NCBI RefSeq assembly: GCF_019967995.1
Contig: NZ_CP065377.1
Coordinates: 2,170,001 to 2,234,000, forward strand
DNA: 64,000 nt
Reading direction: 5' to 3'
Source of the DNA: Faecalibacterium prausnitzii
GTDB lineage: Bacteria > Bacillota > Clostridia > Oscillospirales > Ruminococcaceae
Shown: one piece after another, positions 7,066 to 14,653 of the stretch
Numbering within the stretch: the first letter of the stretch is position 1
How the letters are laid out: every line of letters starts with the position of its first letter
Notes under the pieces: generated by a model
Databases searched by the model: none
Told to the model about the DNA's origin: nothing
What the model saw: only the letters and a program-made list of their open reading frames with translations
Program-made: the position numbers and the translations under genes

Positions 7066-7768
7066 GCCGTCCATTCTGGTTGTAGAGGATGATGTTCCTG
7101 TACGGTGTCTGATCACAACGACCCTGAAAACCCACGGCTATAAATATCTGACTGCTTCCAATGGGGAAACGGCGATCATGATGACTACCAGCCACAATCC
7201 GGACATCATGCTGCTGGATCTTGGGCTGCCCGATATAGACGGCATCGAGGTCATCCGCAGCGTCCGCACATGGTCGAACCTGCCCATCATCGTCCTGAGT
7301 GCCCGGAGCGAAGATTCTGATAAGATCGAGGCACTGGACAACGGCGCAGACGATTATCTGACAAAGCCGTTTTCCGTGGATGAGCTGCTGGCAAGACTGC
7401 GTGTAACGCAGCGCCGATTGAATCTGCTGGCTTCTGACGGCATAAACAGTCCGGTTTTTGTCAATGGTCCTTTGAAGATTGACTTCTCGGCAGGCTGCGT
7501 CTGGCTGAGCGAGAATGAATTGCATTTGACCCCCATCGAGTACAAGCTGCTGTGTGTGCTGGCGCATAATGTGGGCAAAGTGCTGACGCATACCTCCCTC
7601 ACGCAGAAAGTATGGGGCAGTACGCAGGAAAATGACATTGCCTCCTTGCGAGTTTACATGGCATCCCTGCGCAAAAAATTGGAACGATACCCGGATGCGC
7701 CGCATCTGATTCAGACCCATGTCGGTGTCGGATACCGGATGCTGCGCGCAGAAAATGATGAAGCATAG
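7058..7768 (+). CDS. kdpE: KdpE-like response regulator
   Basis: 236 aa, OmpR/PhoB family. The receiver domain has the acidic pocket EDD (res 10-12), phospho-acceptor Asp54 (IMLLDLGLPD), and the conserved Lys in LTKPF. The C-terminal winged-helix DNA-binding domain (~res 140-232) ends in IQTHVGVGYRM. The start overlaps the end of kdpD by 8 bp, with GAGGTGA inside kdpD, indicating translational coupling. The kdpFABC pump usually controlled by KdpE is not nearby, so the local ktrBA genes are the natural candidate target. A terminator follows at 7836. Confidence 0.93.
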   Translation: MNKPSILVVEDDVPVRCLITTTLKTHGYKYLTASNGETAIMMTTSHNPDIMLLDLGLPDIDGIEVIRSVRTWSNLPIIVLSARSEDSDKIEALDNGADDYLTKPFSVDELLARLRVTQRRLNLLASDGINSPVFVNGPLKIDFSAGCVWLSENELHLTPIEYKLLCVLAHNVGKVLTHTSLTQKVWGSTQENDIASLRVYMASLRKKLERYPDAPHLIQTHVGVGYRMLRAENDEA

Positions 7769-7835
7769 TAAAAAAACAGGGCGCGTCCACCCGGACGCAC
7801 CCTGCCAAAAGCCACGGACGATAGCGATATGTACA

Positions 7836-7873
7836 ACAGGGCGTTCCCCGTCGGGAACGCTCTGTTTCTCTTT
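7836..7873 (+). terminator. Terminator of the potassium operon
   Basis: A 13-bp stem (ACAGGGCGTTCCC paired with GGGAACGCTCTGT, one G-U pair) is followed by TTTCTCTTT. A second stem without a T-run lies just upstream at about 7781-7809 (CAGGGCGCGTCC with GGACGCACCCTG). Confidence 0.85.
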
Positions 7874-8152
7874 GTTGGCGGTGTGATGAGTCCTGTTCCG
7901 CCTGCCATAGGCAAGCTCGCGTTTGCGCAGCGCAGCGCAGCAATGAAAGCCCCAGTGGGGCTTTTAAGCGGCAGCGCGGTCTGCGACAGCAGATGAAGGG
8001 GCGTTGCCCCGACAAGCTCGGTGGGATTTGCGATAGAGAGTATCATGGATTGCAGAGCACGTCAAGATGATTTTGCAAATTTTATTGCAGTAAAGCGGCG
8101 ATAGTAGGACTTATATTTAACACGCGGCAAGAAACAATTTCCGTTTCGCACA
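7874..8152. other. Intergenic DNA with island repeats, no gene seen
   Basis: About 280 bases between the kdpE terminator and the next promoter hold the second exact copy of a 23-bp repeat (7935-7957) and the AAAGCCCCAGTGGGGCTTTT palindrome. Open frames on the minus strand are built from these repeats and have no ribosome binding site, so I do not call them genes. Confidence 0.6.
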
Positions 8153-8181
8153 TTGTAATGTTCGCAGAAAAAACTTATAAT
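8153..8181 (+). promoter_or_regulatory. Promoter of the two-component/ABC exporter cluster
   Basis: TTGTAA (8153-8158) and a consensus TATAAT (8176-8181) are 17 bp apart, 48 bp upstream of the response regulator start. A TGTAGG element at 8193-8198 just downstream is like the repeats found before the ABC genes. Confidence 0.7.
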
Positions 8182-8228
8182 GCTTTTGAACCTGTAGGAT
8201 ACACAAAACGCAGAAAAGAGAGGGAATC

Positions 8229-8909
8229 ATGAGAAAACTGTTCCTTTTGGAAGATGATCTGAGCCTGATCAGTGGGCTGACCTTTGCATTCAAGAAACAG
8301 GGCTTTGCACTGGATACAGCCCGGACGCTGGCAGAAGCCGAGGTGCTGTGGTCGGACAGAAAATATGACCTGCTGGTGCTGGATGTTTCCCTGCCGGATG
8401 GCTCTGGCTTCGATTTCTGCCAGAAGGTGCGGCGCACATCCAACGTGCCGATTCTGTTCCTGACTGCTTCGGATGAGGAAATGAATATCATCATGGGACT
8501 GGAACTGGGCGGGGATGATTACCTGACCAAGCCGTTCAAGCTGGGTGTCCTGTTGTCGCGGGTCAATGCACTGCTTCGCCGTGCAAATGCGTCCAGCGCA
8601 GGAGAACCCGTACTGGAATCGGGCGGCATCACCGTCCGGCTGCTGCAGGGGCAGGCATACAAAAACGGAATCTTGCTGGAACTGACCGGCGCAGAGTACA
8701 AGCTGCTCTGCTTCTTTCTGCAGCATCCGAATGCCGTGCTATCCAAGGAACAAATTCTGGATGCACTGTGGGACTGCGATGGGGATTACATTGACAGCAG
8801 TGCCTTAACAGTGTACATCCGGCGGCTGCGGATGAAGATTGAGGACGACCCCGGAAAACCGCAGATGCTGCTGACTGTCCGCGGCATGGGCTATAAATGG
8901 AATGGGTAA
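8229..8909 (+). CDS. OmpR-family response regulator of an ABC-exporter-linked system
   Basis: 226 aa. Receiver domain with acidic pocket EDD (res 8-10), phospho-acceptor Asp52 in LLVLDVSLPDG, switch Thr in FLTAS, and conserved Lys in LTKPFK. The winged-helix output domain (~res 130-224) ends TVRGMGYKW. The gene is followed by a histidine kinase, an ABC ATPase and an FtsX-type permease. This is the order of BceRS/VraRS-type modules that detect and export cell-envelope-active peptides in Firmicutes. AGAGGGA precedes the start. It probably activates the ABC genes through the repeat site near 9942. Confidence 0.9.
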   Translation: MRKLFLLEDDLSLISGLTFAFKKQGFALDTARTLAEAEVLWSDRKYDLLVLDVSLPDGSGFDFCQKVRRTSNVPILFLTASDEEMNIIMGLELGGDDYLTKPFKLGVLLSRVNALLRRANASSAGEPVLESGGITVRLLQGQAYKNGILLELTGAEYKLLCFFLQHPNAVLSKEQILDALWDCDGDYIDSSALTVYIRRLRMKIEDDPGKPQMLLTVRGMGYKWNG

Positions 8910-8918
8910 AGGTGCCGT

Positions 8919-9956
8919 ATGAAAGTATTCGCAAACCGGGAGATCCGAAATTTGTTCCGGACAGTGCTGGCGGTCTGGGCGGTGGCATTGGCTCTCACGC
9001 AGGGTATCGTATGGCATACGACGCATGTATTTTCTTTCGGGTTACTATTGGTTTTTCTGCTTCTGGGCGGCTGTCTCTGGGGCGTGCTTTTTCGCTATTT
9101 CCAAAGGCAGAGCGCGCTTCTGGAACAGGCAGTCCAGCAAATCCAAAGCTGTCTGGATGGCAACCCGGATGCACGACTGGACTGCGACCGGGAGGGAGAA
9201 CTTTACCGTCTGTTTCACTCCGTTAATGCATTGGCAACAGTTCTGAGCGCACACGCAGACAACGAGCAGCGGGAGAAGCGTTTTTTGAAAAATACCATTG
9301 CAGATATTTCGCACCAGCTCAAAACACCGCTGGCGGCGTTGAATATCTACAACGGTCTGCTTCAGGACGAAGCTGTTTCGCCGTCGGAGGTCAAAGAGTT
9401 TGCAGACCTGTCCGAACAGGAGTTGGACCGCATCGAAACGCTGGTGCAGAATCTGCTCAAAATCACCCGGCTGGATGCCGGCTCGGTCATCTTGGAGAAG
9501 AAAAACGAAAATGTTGCTGAAATGGTGCAGGACATCGCGCGGCAGTATCACTATCGTGCAGAGCAGGAACAGAAAAAGCTTGTTCTGTCCGGCTCAGAGG
9601 CGGTTACACTTTGGTGCGACCGTGACTGGATGCAGGAAGCTGTGGACAATCTTGTAAAGAATGCCCTTGACCACACAAAGAGCGGAGATACGATTCAAGT
9701 AGAGTGGAATGCACTGCCGTCCATGGTTCAGATCAAAGTGCGCGACAACGGCAGCGGCATCCACCCGGAGGATCTATACCATATCTTCAAGCGGTTTTAT
9801 CGCAGCCGCTTCTCACAGGATACACAGGGCATCGGGCTGGGTCTGCCGCTGGCAAAAGCCGTTGTGGAAGCCCATCACGGCACCATTGAAGTAGACAGCG
9901 AGCTGGGAAAGGGCACGACCTTTACTCTGAATTTTCCGATTCCTACAAAATTGTAG
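8919..9956 (+). CDS. Sensor histidine kinase of the ABC-exporter-linked system
   Basis: 345 aa. Two transmembrane segments near the N-terminus (~res 12-30 and 36-58, LLLVFLLLGGCLWGVLF) enclose only a very short outside loop, so the kinase probably senses through its partner transporter or within the membrane (intramembrane-sensing type). A HAMP-like linker, HisKA with His132 (DISHQLKTPLAALN) and HATPase_c boxes (NLVKNALDHT, DNGSGI, GLGLPLAK) follow. The gene lies 9 bp after the response regulator. The stop codon overlaps the inverted repeat at 9942-9957. Confidence 0.9.
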   Translation: MKVFANREIRNLFRTVLAVWAVALALTQGIVWHTTHVFSFGLLLVFLLLGGCLWGVLFRYFQRQSALLEQAVQQIQSCLDGNPDARLDCDREGELYRLFHSVNALATVLSAHADNEQREKRFLKNTIADISHQLKTPLAALNIYNGLLQDEAVSPSEVKEFADLSEQELDRIETLVQNLLKITRLDAGSVILEKKNENVAEMVQDIARQYHYRAEQEQKKLVLSGSEAVTLWCDRDWMQEAVDNLVKNALDHTKSGDTIQVEWNALPSMVQIKVRDNGSGIHPEDLYHIFKRFYRSRFSQDTQGIGLGLPLAKAVVEAHHGTIEVDSELGKGTTFTLNFPIPTKL

Positions 9957-9970
9957 GCTGGGTGTAGGCT
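9942..9970 (+). promoter_or_regulatory. Inverted and direct TGTAGG repeats before the ABC genes
   Basis: CCTACAA-AA-TTGTAGG (9942-9957) is a perfect 7-bp inverted repeat overlapping the kinase stop codon. TGTAGGCT occurs at 9952-9959 and again at 9963-9970, an 11-bp step, about one helical turn. TTGACG (9981-9986) follows without a good -10 element. This layout suits a dimeric OmpR-family regulator that activates the downstream ABC genes. Confidence 0.45.
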
Positions 9971-10057
9971 TGCAGTAAGGTTGACGCGTTATCCTTTTCT
10001 ACACAGACAGAGATAATCCGTCTGAATCGAAGGAACCTGCAAAGTGAGGGATACACT

Positions 10058-10741
10058 ATGGAACTATTAGAAGTCAACCACCTCTGTAAGACCTACGGCA
10101 GCGGAGAAACCGCTGTCCATGCGCTGAAAGATGTCAGCTTTTCCGTGCCGAAAGGCGAATATGTGGCGGTCGTTGGCGAATCCGGCTCCGGAAAAAGCAC
10201 CCTGCTCAATCTGATCGGCGGACTGGATACGCCGACTTCCGGCAAGGTGCTGATTGATGGCAAGGATGTTTTTGCCATGAAAGACCGGGAGCTGACGGTT
10301 TTCCGCCGCCGCAATATCGGCTTTATCTTTCAGGCATTCAACCTCATCCCGGAGCTGACCGTGGAGCAGAACATCCTGTTCCCGGTGCTGCTGGACTACC
10401 AAAAGCCGGACAGGGCATATCTGGAAGAACTGCTGACCGTGCTGAATCTGAAAGACCGTCGGAAGCATCTGCCAAGTCAGCTTTCCGGTGGGCAGCAGCA
10501 ACGGGTAGCCATTGGCCGCGCCCTGATGACCCGCCCTTCCCTGATTTTGGCGGATGAGCCGACCGGCAATCTGGACACCCAGAACACCAGCGAGGTCATT
10601 GCCCTGTTGAAAGAAACGTCCCGGAAATACGAGCAGACCATCCTGATGATCACCCACAACCGCAGCATTGCGCAGACGGCAGACCGGGTGTTGCAGGTAT
10701 CGGACGGCTGCCTGACCGATTTTGGGAGGTGCCGGGAATGA
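10058..10741 (+). CDS. ABC exporter ATPase (MacB/LolD/BceA type)
   Basis: 227 aa. Walker A GESGSGKSTLLNLIGG (~res 40), Q-loop IGFIFQAFNLIP, signature LSGGQQQRVAIGRAL, Walker B LILADEPTGNLD and H-loop MITHN define the family of ATPases that drive FtsX-domain permeases. It works with the permease gene whose ATG overlaps its stop (ATGA), so the two products are translationally coupled. Its likely job is energising export, or mechanically releasing an antimicrobial compound from the membrane. Confidence 0.93.
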   Translation: MELLEVNHLCKTYGSGETAVHALKDVSFSVPKGEYVAVVGESGSGKSTLLNLIGGLDTPTSGKVLIDGKDVFAMKDRELTVFRRRNIGFIFQAFNLIPELTVEQNILFPVLLDYQKPDRAYLEELLTVLNLKDRRKHLPSQLSGGQQQRVAIGRALMTRPSLILADEPTGNLDTQNTSEVIALLKETSRKYEQTILMITHNRSIAQTADRVLQVSDGCLTDFGRCRE

Positions 10742-13092
10742 GCAGCACAGAAATGAAAAGCTATCTGAGCCTGATCCCGATTTCTGCCAAGGTACGCAGA
10801 CGGCAGAACCGCATGACGATTTTGTGCATCGTCCTTGCGGTGTTTCTGGTCACGGCGGTGTTCAGTATGGCAGATATGGCGATTCGGATGGAAACCTCAA
10901 ACCAGCTGAACAAAAACGGAAACTGGCATATCATGGTAAAGGACATCTCCCCTGAAACAGCCGCAGAGCTTGCCACACAGGAGAATGTTGCTGCATTTTC
11001 GGCGTATAGCGACATCAACGCTTCCCTTACGGAAAACTACTTTGCCGGAGATAAACGTGCCGCACTGGTAGGAGCAGATGATGCGATCCTTCAAATCTTT
11101 CCGGGAATGCAGTGTAGCACTGCCCCGGCGGATGGCGAAGTGCTCGTGACAGCAAACATCCGGGATTGGCTGGATGTTACGGTCGGTACAGCGATTCCGC
11201 TGACGCTCCCGGATGGAAAGACCATTTCGCTTACTGTCGCAGGTTTCAATGAGGATACCTCCGATGCGAACCAGTATGATGCTGTTGTGCTGGTGATGAA
11301 CCGCAGTACATTTTCTCAGATTGCCGCACAGGTAGAAGAATCCTTTGAAACACAGTATTACATCCAGTTCAAGCCACGCACCAATTTGCGGCAGTCCATT
11401 GAAAATGTCGAAAAAGAGTACGGCATTTCAGAAGAAAAAATCTCCGAAAATACTTACCTGATGGCGTTGAACGCAAGCAGCAACAACGATTATATTGTAG
11501 GCTTATATACGGTAGCGGCTGTGTTGGCTGGCATGGTCGTCCTTGCCGGAATTTTTATGATCACAGGCAGCATCAACAGCAATGTAGCTCAGCGTACCAG
11601 CTATTATGGAATGCTGCGTTGTCTTGGGGCGGGAAAAAATCAGGTTCGGATGCTTGTCCGGTTGGAAGCTCTTTTCTGGTGTAAAACTGCTATTCCAGCA
11701 GGGTGTGTGCTGGGAATCGTTTCCACATGGGGATTGTGTTCCTTTCTGCGTGGATTTGTCGGCGATGAGTTCAGCTCTTTGCCGGCGTTCGGAATAAGCC
11801 CGGTCGGCATTGTTTGCGGAATGGTATTGGGACTAGTCACGGTTTGGTTCGCGGCATCTTCTCCGGCACGGCGGGCGGCAAAAGCTTCTCCAATCACAGC
11901 AGCAACCGGGAATGCGGTGGAAAATGCAGCGGCTTCTCCGTGTCATGCTCGGTTGTTTGGAAGTTGTGCAGAGCTTTCTTTGGGCGTGAGCCATGCAACC
12001 TCGTCCAAAAAGAATCTGCTTTTGATGACAGGTTCCTTTGCGTTGAGCATTCTCCTGTTTTTGAGCTTTTCGGTTTTGCTTCGATGGGTTGGATTTGCGC
12101 TGAATCCGTTGCAGCCCTACGCACCGGACTTATCGGTGGCTGAAACATCCGGGCAAAATGTCCTTGACCCGGTGCTGGTGGAGCAGCTGGAAGCTCTGCC
12201 GGAAGTCAAACACGCATTCGGGCGGATGTATTGCCCGCTCCCGGCGGAATATCAGGGAAAACAGAGGGCCATCGACCTGATTTCATACGATACGATACAG
12301 TTTGGCTGGGCGAAAAAAGACCTGATTGGCGGAACCCTTCCGCAGGAGCCGGAGGATGGCACATACCCTGTGCTGACGGTATTCGACAAAAGCAACTCCC
12401 TGACCGTGGGTGATACCATTCAGCTGGAGGATGCAAAGCTCACAGTCGTGGGTGTATTGAACGACAGCCCGTTCAGTAGTACCGATTCCCCGATTGTTAT
12501 CTGCACCGAAGAAACCTTCCATCAGCTGACCGGGCAAAACCGCTATGCGGTGATCGATATTCAACTAAAAGATACCACAGCAGACGCAGCCATTGCACAA
12601 ATACACACCCTGCTGAGCGACACGTTAAACAAGCAGGTTGTTTTTTCCAACCGAATCGAAGGAAATCGGATGATACAAAGCACCTACTGGGCGTTCCATC
12701 TGGTGGTCTATGCGTTTCTCATCGTGATTGCAGGAATCACCATTCTGAACATCGTCAACAGCATTTCCATGAGCGTGTCGGCACGAATGAAGCAGTATGG
12801 CATCCTGCGTGCCATCGGGATGGATGATGCACAGCTGAAACGCATGATCTCTGCCGAAGCTGGCACCTATGCGGTGTCCGGTCTTGTGGTGGGCATTGCG
12901 CTGGGTCTTGTGCTGAATCGGAAGCTGTATATCCTGCTCATCACCCATTATTTCGGTGCAGCGTGGCAGGTGCCGTGGGGCTGTCTTGCCGTGATTGTCA
13001 TAGTCGTGCTGGCGGCTGTGGTGCTGGCAGTATATAACCCGGTCAGGCGAATCCTCATGCAGCCCATTACTGCAACCATCAGTGAATTATAA
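10738..13092 (+). CDS. FtsX-family ABC permease
   Basis: 784 aa from ATG 10738 (GGGAGGT, 7-base spacing; overlaps the ATPase stop). Architecture: membrane helix ~res 24-44, an extracellular MacB-PCD-like domain (~45-245), three helices in an FtsX domain (~250-375), a short loop, another helix (~425-450), a second extracellular domain (~455-635), and a second FtsX domain with three helices (~640-780). This duplicated 8-helix layout differs from the 10-helix BceB type, so the substrate need not be a bacitracin-like peptide. GC content is lower than in the flanking housekeeping genes, in line with island origin. Confidence 0.88.
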   Translation: MSSTEMKSYLSLIPISAKVRRRQNRMTILCIVLAVFLVTAVFSMADMAIRMETSNQLNKNGNWHIMVKDISPETAAELATQENVAAFSAYSDINASLTENYFAGDKRAALVGADDAILQIFPGMQCSTAPADGEVLVTANIRDWLDVTVGTAIPLTLPDGKTISLTVAGFNEDTSDANQYDAVVLVMNRSTFSQIAAQVEESFETQYYIQFKPRTNLRQSIENVEKEYGISEEKISENTYLMALNASSNNDYIVGLYTVAAVLAGMVVLAGIFMITGSINSNVAQRTSYYGMLRCLGAGKNQVRMLVRLEALFWCKTAIPAGCVLGIVSTWGLCSFLRGFVGDEFSSLPAFGISPVGIVCGMVLGLVTVWFAASSPARRAAKASPITAATGNAVENAAASPCHARLFGSCAELSLGVSHATSSKKNLLLMTGSFALSILLFLSFSVLLRWVGFALNPLQPYAPDLSVAETSGQNVLDPVLVEQLEALPEVKHAFGRMYCPLPAEYQGKQRAIDLISYDTIQFGWAKKDLIGGTLPQEPEDGTYPVLTVFDKSNSLTVGDTIQLEDAKLTVVGVLNDSPFSSTDSPIVICTEETFHQLTGQNRYAVIDIQLKDTTADAAIAQIHTLLSDTLNKQVVFSNRIEGNRMIQSTYWAFHLVVYAFLIVIAGITILNIVNSISMSVSARMKQYGILRAIGMDDAQLKRMISAEAGTYAVSGLVVGIALGLVLNRKLYILLITHYFGAAWQVPWGCLAVIVIVVLAAVVLAVYNPVRRILMQPITATISEL

Positions 13093-13105
13093 GCCAGAAC
13101 AACAG

Positions 13106-13147
13106 ATGCCCACCAGCTTATGGCGAAAACCATAGGTCGGTGGGCAT
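13106..13147. terminator. Long hairpin downstream of the ABC permease
   Basis: ATGCCCACC (13106-13114) pairs with GGTGGGCAT (13139-13147), and inner bases TTATGG/CCATAG extend the stem. It is not followed by a clear T-run, so termination is only possible. It sits at the junction with the recombinase remnant and could be a scar or element end. Confidence 0.4.
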
Positions 13148-13307
13148 CATTCTGGAATCGGTGCTGGAAGGTTATGCTGAGTATTATTCCGCTGACCTTG
13201 CAGAAAAGGTCATTCGTGGCCTGACCGAAAACGCACGGAAGGGAAAGTTCACTGGCGGTGCCATTCCCTTTGGCTACATCATCAACGCAGACCACCGCGG
13301 TTCCTAG
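13143..13307 (+). pseudogene. Serine recombinase remnant
   Basis: The frame ending at the TAG at 13305-13307 reads ILESVLEGYAEYYSADLAEK, then VIRGLTENARKGKFTGGAIP, then FGYIINADH. This is the typical end of the resolvase catalytic domain and linker of large serine recombinases (ESV.EG.AEYYS..L..KV.RG...NA..G...GG..P.GY). Both the N-terminal catalytic serine region and the C-terminal DNA-binding part are missing, and the frame is cut exactly where the ~50 bp island repeat begins. It marks a past mobile element at the right edge of the island. Confidence 0.75.
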
Positions 13308-13345
13308 ACCCATAGGAATGTCTACCGGGAGGACTGCCGTTAAAA
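13296..13345 (+). repeat. ~50 bp island repeat, copy 2
   Basis: Direct copy of 2449-2498 with three substitutions. It interrupts the recombinase frame and is followed directly by a hairpin terminator of different sequence. A precise boundary at the CGCGG end is suggested by the loss of recombinase coding sense there. Confidence 0.75.
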
Positions 13346-13348
13346 AGC

Positions 13349-13400
13349 AAAAGACCAGAGTTGTAAAGCCTTTTGGCTGAATCACTCTGGTCTTTTTGTT
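13349..13400. terminator. Terminator attached to repeat copy 2
   Basis: AAAAGACCAGAG (13349-13360) pairs with CTCTGGTCTTTT (13385-13396), with an inner AGCC-TTTT-GGCT hairpin and T- or A-runs on both sides. It can terminate the island on the plus strand and the TetR gene on the minus strand. Confidence 0.75.
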
Positions 13401-13453
13401 GGGACTTGTGCAACAGCCCCTACATATCAGATGCCGGAAGCTCTTTTTTGTGT

Positions 13454-13990
13454 TCACATCTTGATTTTCTGCGCCGCTCTGGCGATCTCTGCCAGAAGGT
13501 CCACGAGGTGTTTCTCGTCCATCCGGCTGCTGTTGTTGGTAAAGGCATAGAAACAGCCCTGCACACAGAACGACAGCAGGATGCCGCGCTTGGGGTCGTT
13601 GGCGAAGGTGGGGTCCTGCGCGGTCAGGCTCTCCCGCAGGCCCTTTTCGATGCGGTTGGCAAAGATGCCCTGACGGGAATCGGCAAAGAGGATGTTCACC
13701 GCCGTTTTGTTCTGGACAAAGGCCCGGAACAGCTCACGGGTCAGCACCTCCGTCCGGACCGGGTGCAGCTCCACCGCCGAAACGCTGGCCAGAATGTCGG
13801 CAATGAGCTTGTCCTCCAATCGGCTGGACAGTGCATAGATATCCTCATAATGGGCATAGAACGTCGATTTGTTCACGCAGGCCAGTGCGCACAGGTCTTT
13901 GATCTTGATCTTTTCCAGCGGCATTTTGCTGCGCAGTTCCAGAAACGCTTTTTCGATGGCGCGGTCGGTCTTTTCGATGCGGATGTCCAA
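13454..13990 (-). CDS. TetR-family transcriptional regulator
   Basis: 178 aa from a TTG at 13990, chosen because AGAGGTGG lies 7 bases upstream; an ATG 39 bases further up has no ribosome binding site. The helix-turn-helix is at ~res 20-50 (KIKIKDLCALACVNKSTFYAHY), typical of TetR/AcrR regulators whose recognition helix ends in STFY.HF. The C-terminal ligand domain is of the TetR_C_8-like kind and gives no ligand. Two near-identical direct repeats upstream (TTTCGG-ATTTTGT at 14005 and 14034) could be its operator. No obvious target gene is adjacent. Confidence 0.85.
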   Translation of the reverse strand: MDIRIEKTDRAIEKAFLELRSKMPLEKIKIKDLCALACVNKSTFYAHYEDIYALSSRLEDKLIADILASVSAVELHPVRTEVLTRELFRAFVQNKTAVNILFADSRQGIFANRIEKGLRESLTAQDPTFANDPKRGILLSFCVQGCFYAFTNNSSRMDEKHLVDLLAEIARAAQKIKM

Positions 13991-14071
13991 AAATAATCCA
14001 CCTCTTTCGGTATTTTGTCGGATACCCAACCCTTTTCGGATTTTGTTGATAGACAGAATCTGCGGGTTTTG

Positions 14072-14590
14072 TTACTCTTTTTTATACAGGACACCCGCGT
14101 TTTCCAACGCTGCCTCAATGCGGTGGAACGTTTTCTCGTCCGGGCAGCAGAGGGTGTGCAGATGCACCCCGCCGGTCATCCGGCTGAGCAGGCATTCGGG
14201 GGTATCCGCCGCCTGCTGGATGAAGTTGTCCACGTCATACCGGCTGGACAGGTTCAGGTTGCCGCGCAGCTCGCCGTACAGCGGGTTCTCCACAGCCACG
14301 TCCACCACGGTGCCGCCCTGGTCCACCACCGCATACAGTTCGGTGCGCATCTCCTCCGCCGTGCGGTGGACGCAGGCCAGGATGCCGGTGTAGCCGCCGG
14401 GGGCCGGGTGGAACTGATATCCCCGCGGCGTGGCTTCGATGGCCGCACCGCCGGCCCGCAGCAGGGCTACATCGCCCACCACGATCTGGCGGGAGACGCC
14501 CAGCTCCGCCGCCATCACACTGGCACTGACCGGTGCGTCGGCGTTGCTCAGCCGCTCCAATATCACTTCTCTGCGCTGTACAGCATTCAT
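14072..14590 (-). CDS. niaR: NiaR-type transcriptional repressor of niacin metabolism
   Basis: 172 aa. N-terminal HTH_11 domain (~res 5-60: RREVILERLSNADAPVSAS and MAAELGVSRQIVVGDVALLR), then a 3H domain named for three conserved histidines, here visible in ACVHRTAEEM, GGVHLHTL and a further His near the C-terminus. The family represses NAD precursor uptake and synthesis genes when niacin is present. No nad or niaX/niaP gene is adjacent, so its targets must be elsewhere. It has its own promoter overlapping the end of the amylase gene. Confidence 0.88.
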   Translation of the reverse strand: MNAVQRREVILERLSNADAPVSASVMAAELGVSRQIVVGDVALLRAGGAAIEATPRGYQFHPAPGGYTGILACVHRTAEEMRTELYAVVDQGGTVVDVAVENPLYGELRGNLNLSSRYDVDNFIQQAADTPECLLSRMTGGVHLHTLCCPDEKTFHRIEAALENAGVLYKKE

Positions 14591-14622
14591 CCGAATGCCC
14601 CCCTGTTTTCTGATTTTACCTT

Positions 14623-14651
14623 ATAATAACAGACCCCGCAGGAATGTGCAA
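14623..14651 (-). promoter_or_regulatory. Promoter of niaR
   Basis: Reading the minus strand, TTGCAC (14651-14646) and TATTAT (14628-14623) are 17 bp apart and about 33 bp upstream of the niaR start codon. Confidence 0.65.
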
Positions 14652-14653
14652 GT

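Noticed and set aside
2906..7768. Possible kdpFABC pump genes in the potassium cluster
   Set aside because: No KdpA, KdpB (P-type ATPase) or KdpC sequence is present; the transporter is KtrAB.
7711..8046. Open frames on the minus strand downstream of kdpE
   Set aside because: They run through the terminator and repeated palindromes, have no ribosome binding site and are not conserved-looking.
9981..10017. Promoter TTGACG...GATAAT before the ABC ATPase
   Set aside because: The spacing is 25 bp, too long for a sigma-A promoter. An activator-dependent start remains possible, but not from these boxes alone.
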